Below, piece after piece: positions 63,661 to 64,000 of a DNA stretch of 64,000 bases. Source of the DNA: Lucinisca nassula (Eukaryota; Mollusca; Bivalvia; Lucinida; Lucinidae); assembly GCA_963580285.1 (NCBI GenBank), contig OY757011.1, positions 96,207,650 through 96,271,649 of the forward strand, written 5' to 3'. Under the pieces are notes generated by a model. That model saw only the letters and a list, made by a program, of their open reading frames with translations, had not been told where the DNA came from and searched no databases. A program made the translations under genes and the position numbers. The first letter of the stretch is position 1. Each line of letters starts with the position of its first letter.

Positions 63661-64000
63661 CTATGGGACAAGAATATCTAACGAAGCTGACCGCGCCTGT
63701 CGTTTTGTTTGTAGCTTTTTATGCCGCGTGAAAAATAACTTCTTTATTTTTTTATATTTTATCAATACATTCAGTTAGAAAGTTGTTGAGAACAAGCTCC
63801 ACCAACTTCTCAAAAAGGTTTCATGTCCCTAAGTTATCTGGGAAAAGCTGTAAGACGCAGATTTCTGTGATTTCAACTTTGTGCCAAATTTTCTGATGGT
63901 GTGGTTCTGTTCCGGGCTTGAATGATGGAAAGTTATAAGGGTCATTCAAATATCGGGCACGAAAGATTTCCACATTCGAGAGTGAAACAAAAAGTCGCAA
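63661..64000. other. Unassigned window end
   Basis: No recognised feature. Confidence 0.3.

Overview
The window is eukaryotic intergenic or intronic DNA that consists almost entirely of transposable-element debris. I found no host protein-coding gene, rRNA gene or functional tRNA gene. The repeat types fit an invertebrate with a repeat-rich genome: short palindromic DNA elements, SINEs with CAAA-type tails, a Penelope-like retroelement, a mariner remnant and hammerhead-ribozyme repeats. A marine bivalve mollusc, perhaps a clam, is my best guess. That guess rests on recognising repeat types, not on any host gene.

Local family names used below are mine. PalA and PalB are about 280-bp elements with different ends (PalA CATCACGAAAACACGCC, PalB CATCACGTGAACAAGTCCG). 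Both carry at their centre a palindrome with the core TTAGAACCGCCTC / GAGGCGGTTCTAA. Hp1, Hp2, Hp3 and Hp4 are other hairpin-centred MITE-like families. Rep520 is a 520-bp repeat with a 5' hairpin. Tir768 is a 768-bp element with TGCACGACCC ends. SineX is a roughly 300-bp SINE-like family with a CAAA tail and 10-15 bp target duplications. SineT is a SINE with a tRNA-like head. Hhz is a repeat of about 260 bp carrying a type I hammerhead ribozyme. PLE is a Penelope-like element.

Layout. 1-5.2 kb: nested PalA/PalB copies, Hp1, an AC microsatellite and a Rep520 copy split by PalA. 5.2-16.5 kb: Tir768, Hp2, a LINE fragment, more PalA/PalB, another Rep520 and a degenerate tandem repeat. 16.5-19.7 kb: inverted PLE copies with a well-formed hammerhead inside one of them. 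20.4-21.1 kb: a dead, internally deleted mariner. 22.4-23.5 kb: tandem Hhz array. 24-31 kb: PLE 3' ends, Hp3 copies and SineX in a purine-rich tract. 31-45 kb: Hp1, Rep520, Tir768, PLE, SineX, Hhz and PalA/PalB. 45.8-47.9 kb: a complete 2.07-kb foldback-like element made of GATATC-centred palindromes. 48-64 kb: triple-nested PLE/PalA/SineT, a tandem array of tRNA-like units, microsatellites and further PalA/PalB copies.

The strongest biology is in three places. (1) Hammerhead ribozyme repeats show compensatory change in stem I and repeatedly lie inside or beside PLE copies. (2) The PalA/PalB central palindrome persists while flanks, and even arm sequences, diverge. (3) The GATATC foldback element has clean ends and a target duplication. 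SineX and SineT share a 3' tail, which suggests one common LINE moved both.
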